The notes below the pieces were generated by a model that was not told where the DNA came from, searched no databases, and saw nothing but the letters and a program-made list of their open reading frames with translations. Shown one piece after another: positions 63,735-64,000 of a DNA stretch of 64,000 nucleotides. The translations under genes were made by a program, and so were the position numbers. Each line of letters starts with the position of its first letter. The first letter of the stretch is position 1. Origin of the DNA: Serinicoccus hydrothermalis (lineage in GTDB: Bacteria; Actinomycetota; Actinomycetes; Actinomycetales; Dermatophilaceae); contig NZ_CP014989.1 of assembly GCF_001685415.1 (NCBI RefSeq), forward strand, positions 3,224,001 to 3,288,000, given 5' to 3'.

Positions 63735-64000
63735 ATGTCCGACACCGCACGGCGGCCGCGCCAGCAGCCTGATCCGTCCCAGGAGCGGGTCGTCGCACAT
63801 CGTGGGGGAGTCATGGTGGTGCTGGGCTCTCCCGGCACCGGGAAGAGCACCGTGCTGACCCGCCACGTCCAGCGGCGCATCGCCGACGGCCTCTCCCCGG
63901 ACCGGTGCCTCGTCATCGCCGCCACGCGGCAGGCCGCGACCCGGTTGCGGGCGGACATCGCCCAGGACCTGGGCGCGACGCATACCCGACCGTTGGCCAG
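63735..64000 (+). CDS. UvrD/REP-like DNA helicase (5' part only)
   Basis: The gene starts at the ATG at 63735 and runs off the right edge; 88 complete codons are visible. The N-terminus reads DPSQERVVAHRGGVMVVLGSPGTGKSTVLTRHV, with Walker A GSPGTGKST, the start of a superfamily 1 helicase, then CLVIAATRQAATRLRADI. From gene order it should correspond to the UvrD-like helicase near DUF3107 in mycobacteria (Rv3202c). The rest is outside the window. Confidence 0.8.
   Translation, partial: MSDTARRPRQQPDPSQERVVAHRGGVMVVLGSPGTGKSTVLTRHVQRRIADGLSPDRCLVIAATRQAATRLRADIAQDLGATHTRPLA

Noticed and set aside
63651-63983. Upstream extension of the last TetR gene
   Set aside because: The frame stays open but overlaps the helicase start on the other strand, and the family N-terminus begins at 63650.

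Overview
The window is about 64 kb of very GC-rich, densely packed chromosome from an actinobacterium. The evidence is high-GC codon use, many GTG starts, 4-base gene overlaps, a mycothiol gene (mshB), DUF3107 and DUF3117 proteins, and a sigE-htrA-tatB-mrp locus. From memory of gene order, stretches are collinear with Mycobacterium tuberculosis: typA, mshB, ferredoxin, a LOG protein, tag, DUF3117, an O-methyltransferase, sigE, htrA, tatB, mrp, an MgtE_N/CBS protein and a stress protein; later rhlE, DUF3107, TetR and a UvrD-like helicase. Codon style and content fit a Micrococcales lineage (for example Intrasporangiaceae or Ornithinimicrobiaceae), but that placement is an inference. I see no rRNA, tRNA, CRISPR, insertion sequence or prophage. 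No intergenic gap exceeds about 300 bases.

Layout. 1-427: the start of rmuC, leaving the left edge. 649-10914: a ten-gene operon with a LIV-type ABC importer, acyl-CoA ligase, TetR regulator, 3-hydroxybutyrate dehydrogenase, alpha/beta hydrolase and GntP-type permease; all nine junctions are 4-base overlaps. 10927-14345: pdxY, ychF, a damaged methionine aminopeptidase fused to a monooxygenase-like tail, a divergent XRE regulator and a small membrane protein. 14604-26667: three MFS transporters, a sphingosine-1-phosphate-lyase-like enzyme, an Ltp-type lipoprotein, a cyclohexadienyl-dehydratase-like lipoprotein, YjbQ, DinB, monomeric isocitrate dehydrogenase, a universal stress protein and an unknown DNA-binding-like protein. 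26719-35316: a KefB-like antiporter, an amidotransferase and a five-gene peptide ABC importer. 35470-46826: Nudix, typA, mshB, a flavin reductase, a VanW protein, ferredoxin, citrate synthase, a lysozyme-like protein, a LOG protein, a DivIVA-like protein, tag and a mannosyltransferase. 46851-55735: an enoyl-CoA hydratase with a PaaX regulator, DUF3117, and the sigE stress locus. 55766-64000: pepP, thrE, a lipoprotein, a PHP phosphoesterase, a DEAD-box helicase, glsB, DUF3107, TetR and the start of a UvrD-like helicase.

How it works together. The first operon looks like one catabolic unit: take up a hydroxyacid or its ester, hydrolyse it, oxidise 3-hydroxybutyrate and activate the product with CoA. 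Citrate synthase and isocitrate dehydrogenase feed the TCA cycle, although they are far apart. The sigE locus is an envelope-stress module that here lacks the usual adjacent anti-sigma gene. Many genes appear to be leaderless: a TAnnnT box lies 6-9 bases before the start codon. Convergent gene pairs often end in palindromes that contain both stop codons. A GTATG/CATAC word recurs about once per kilobase on both strands.
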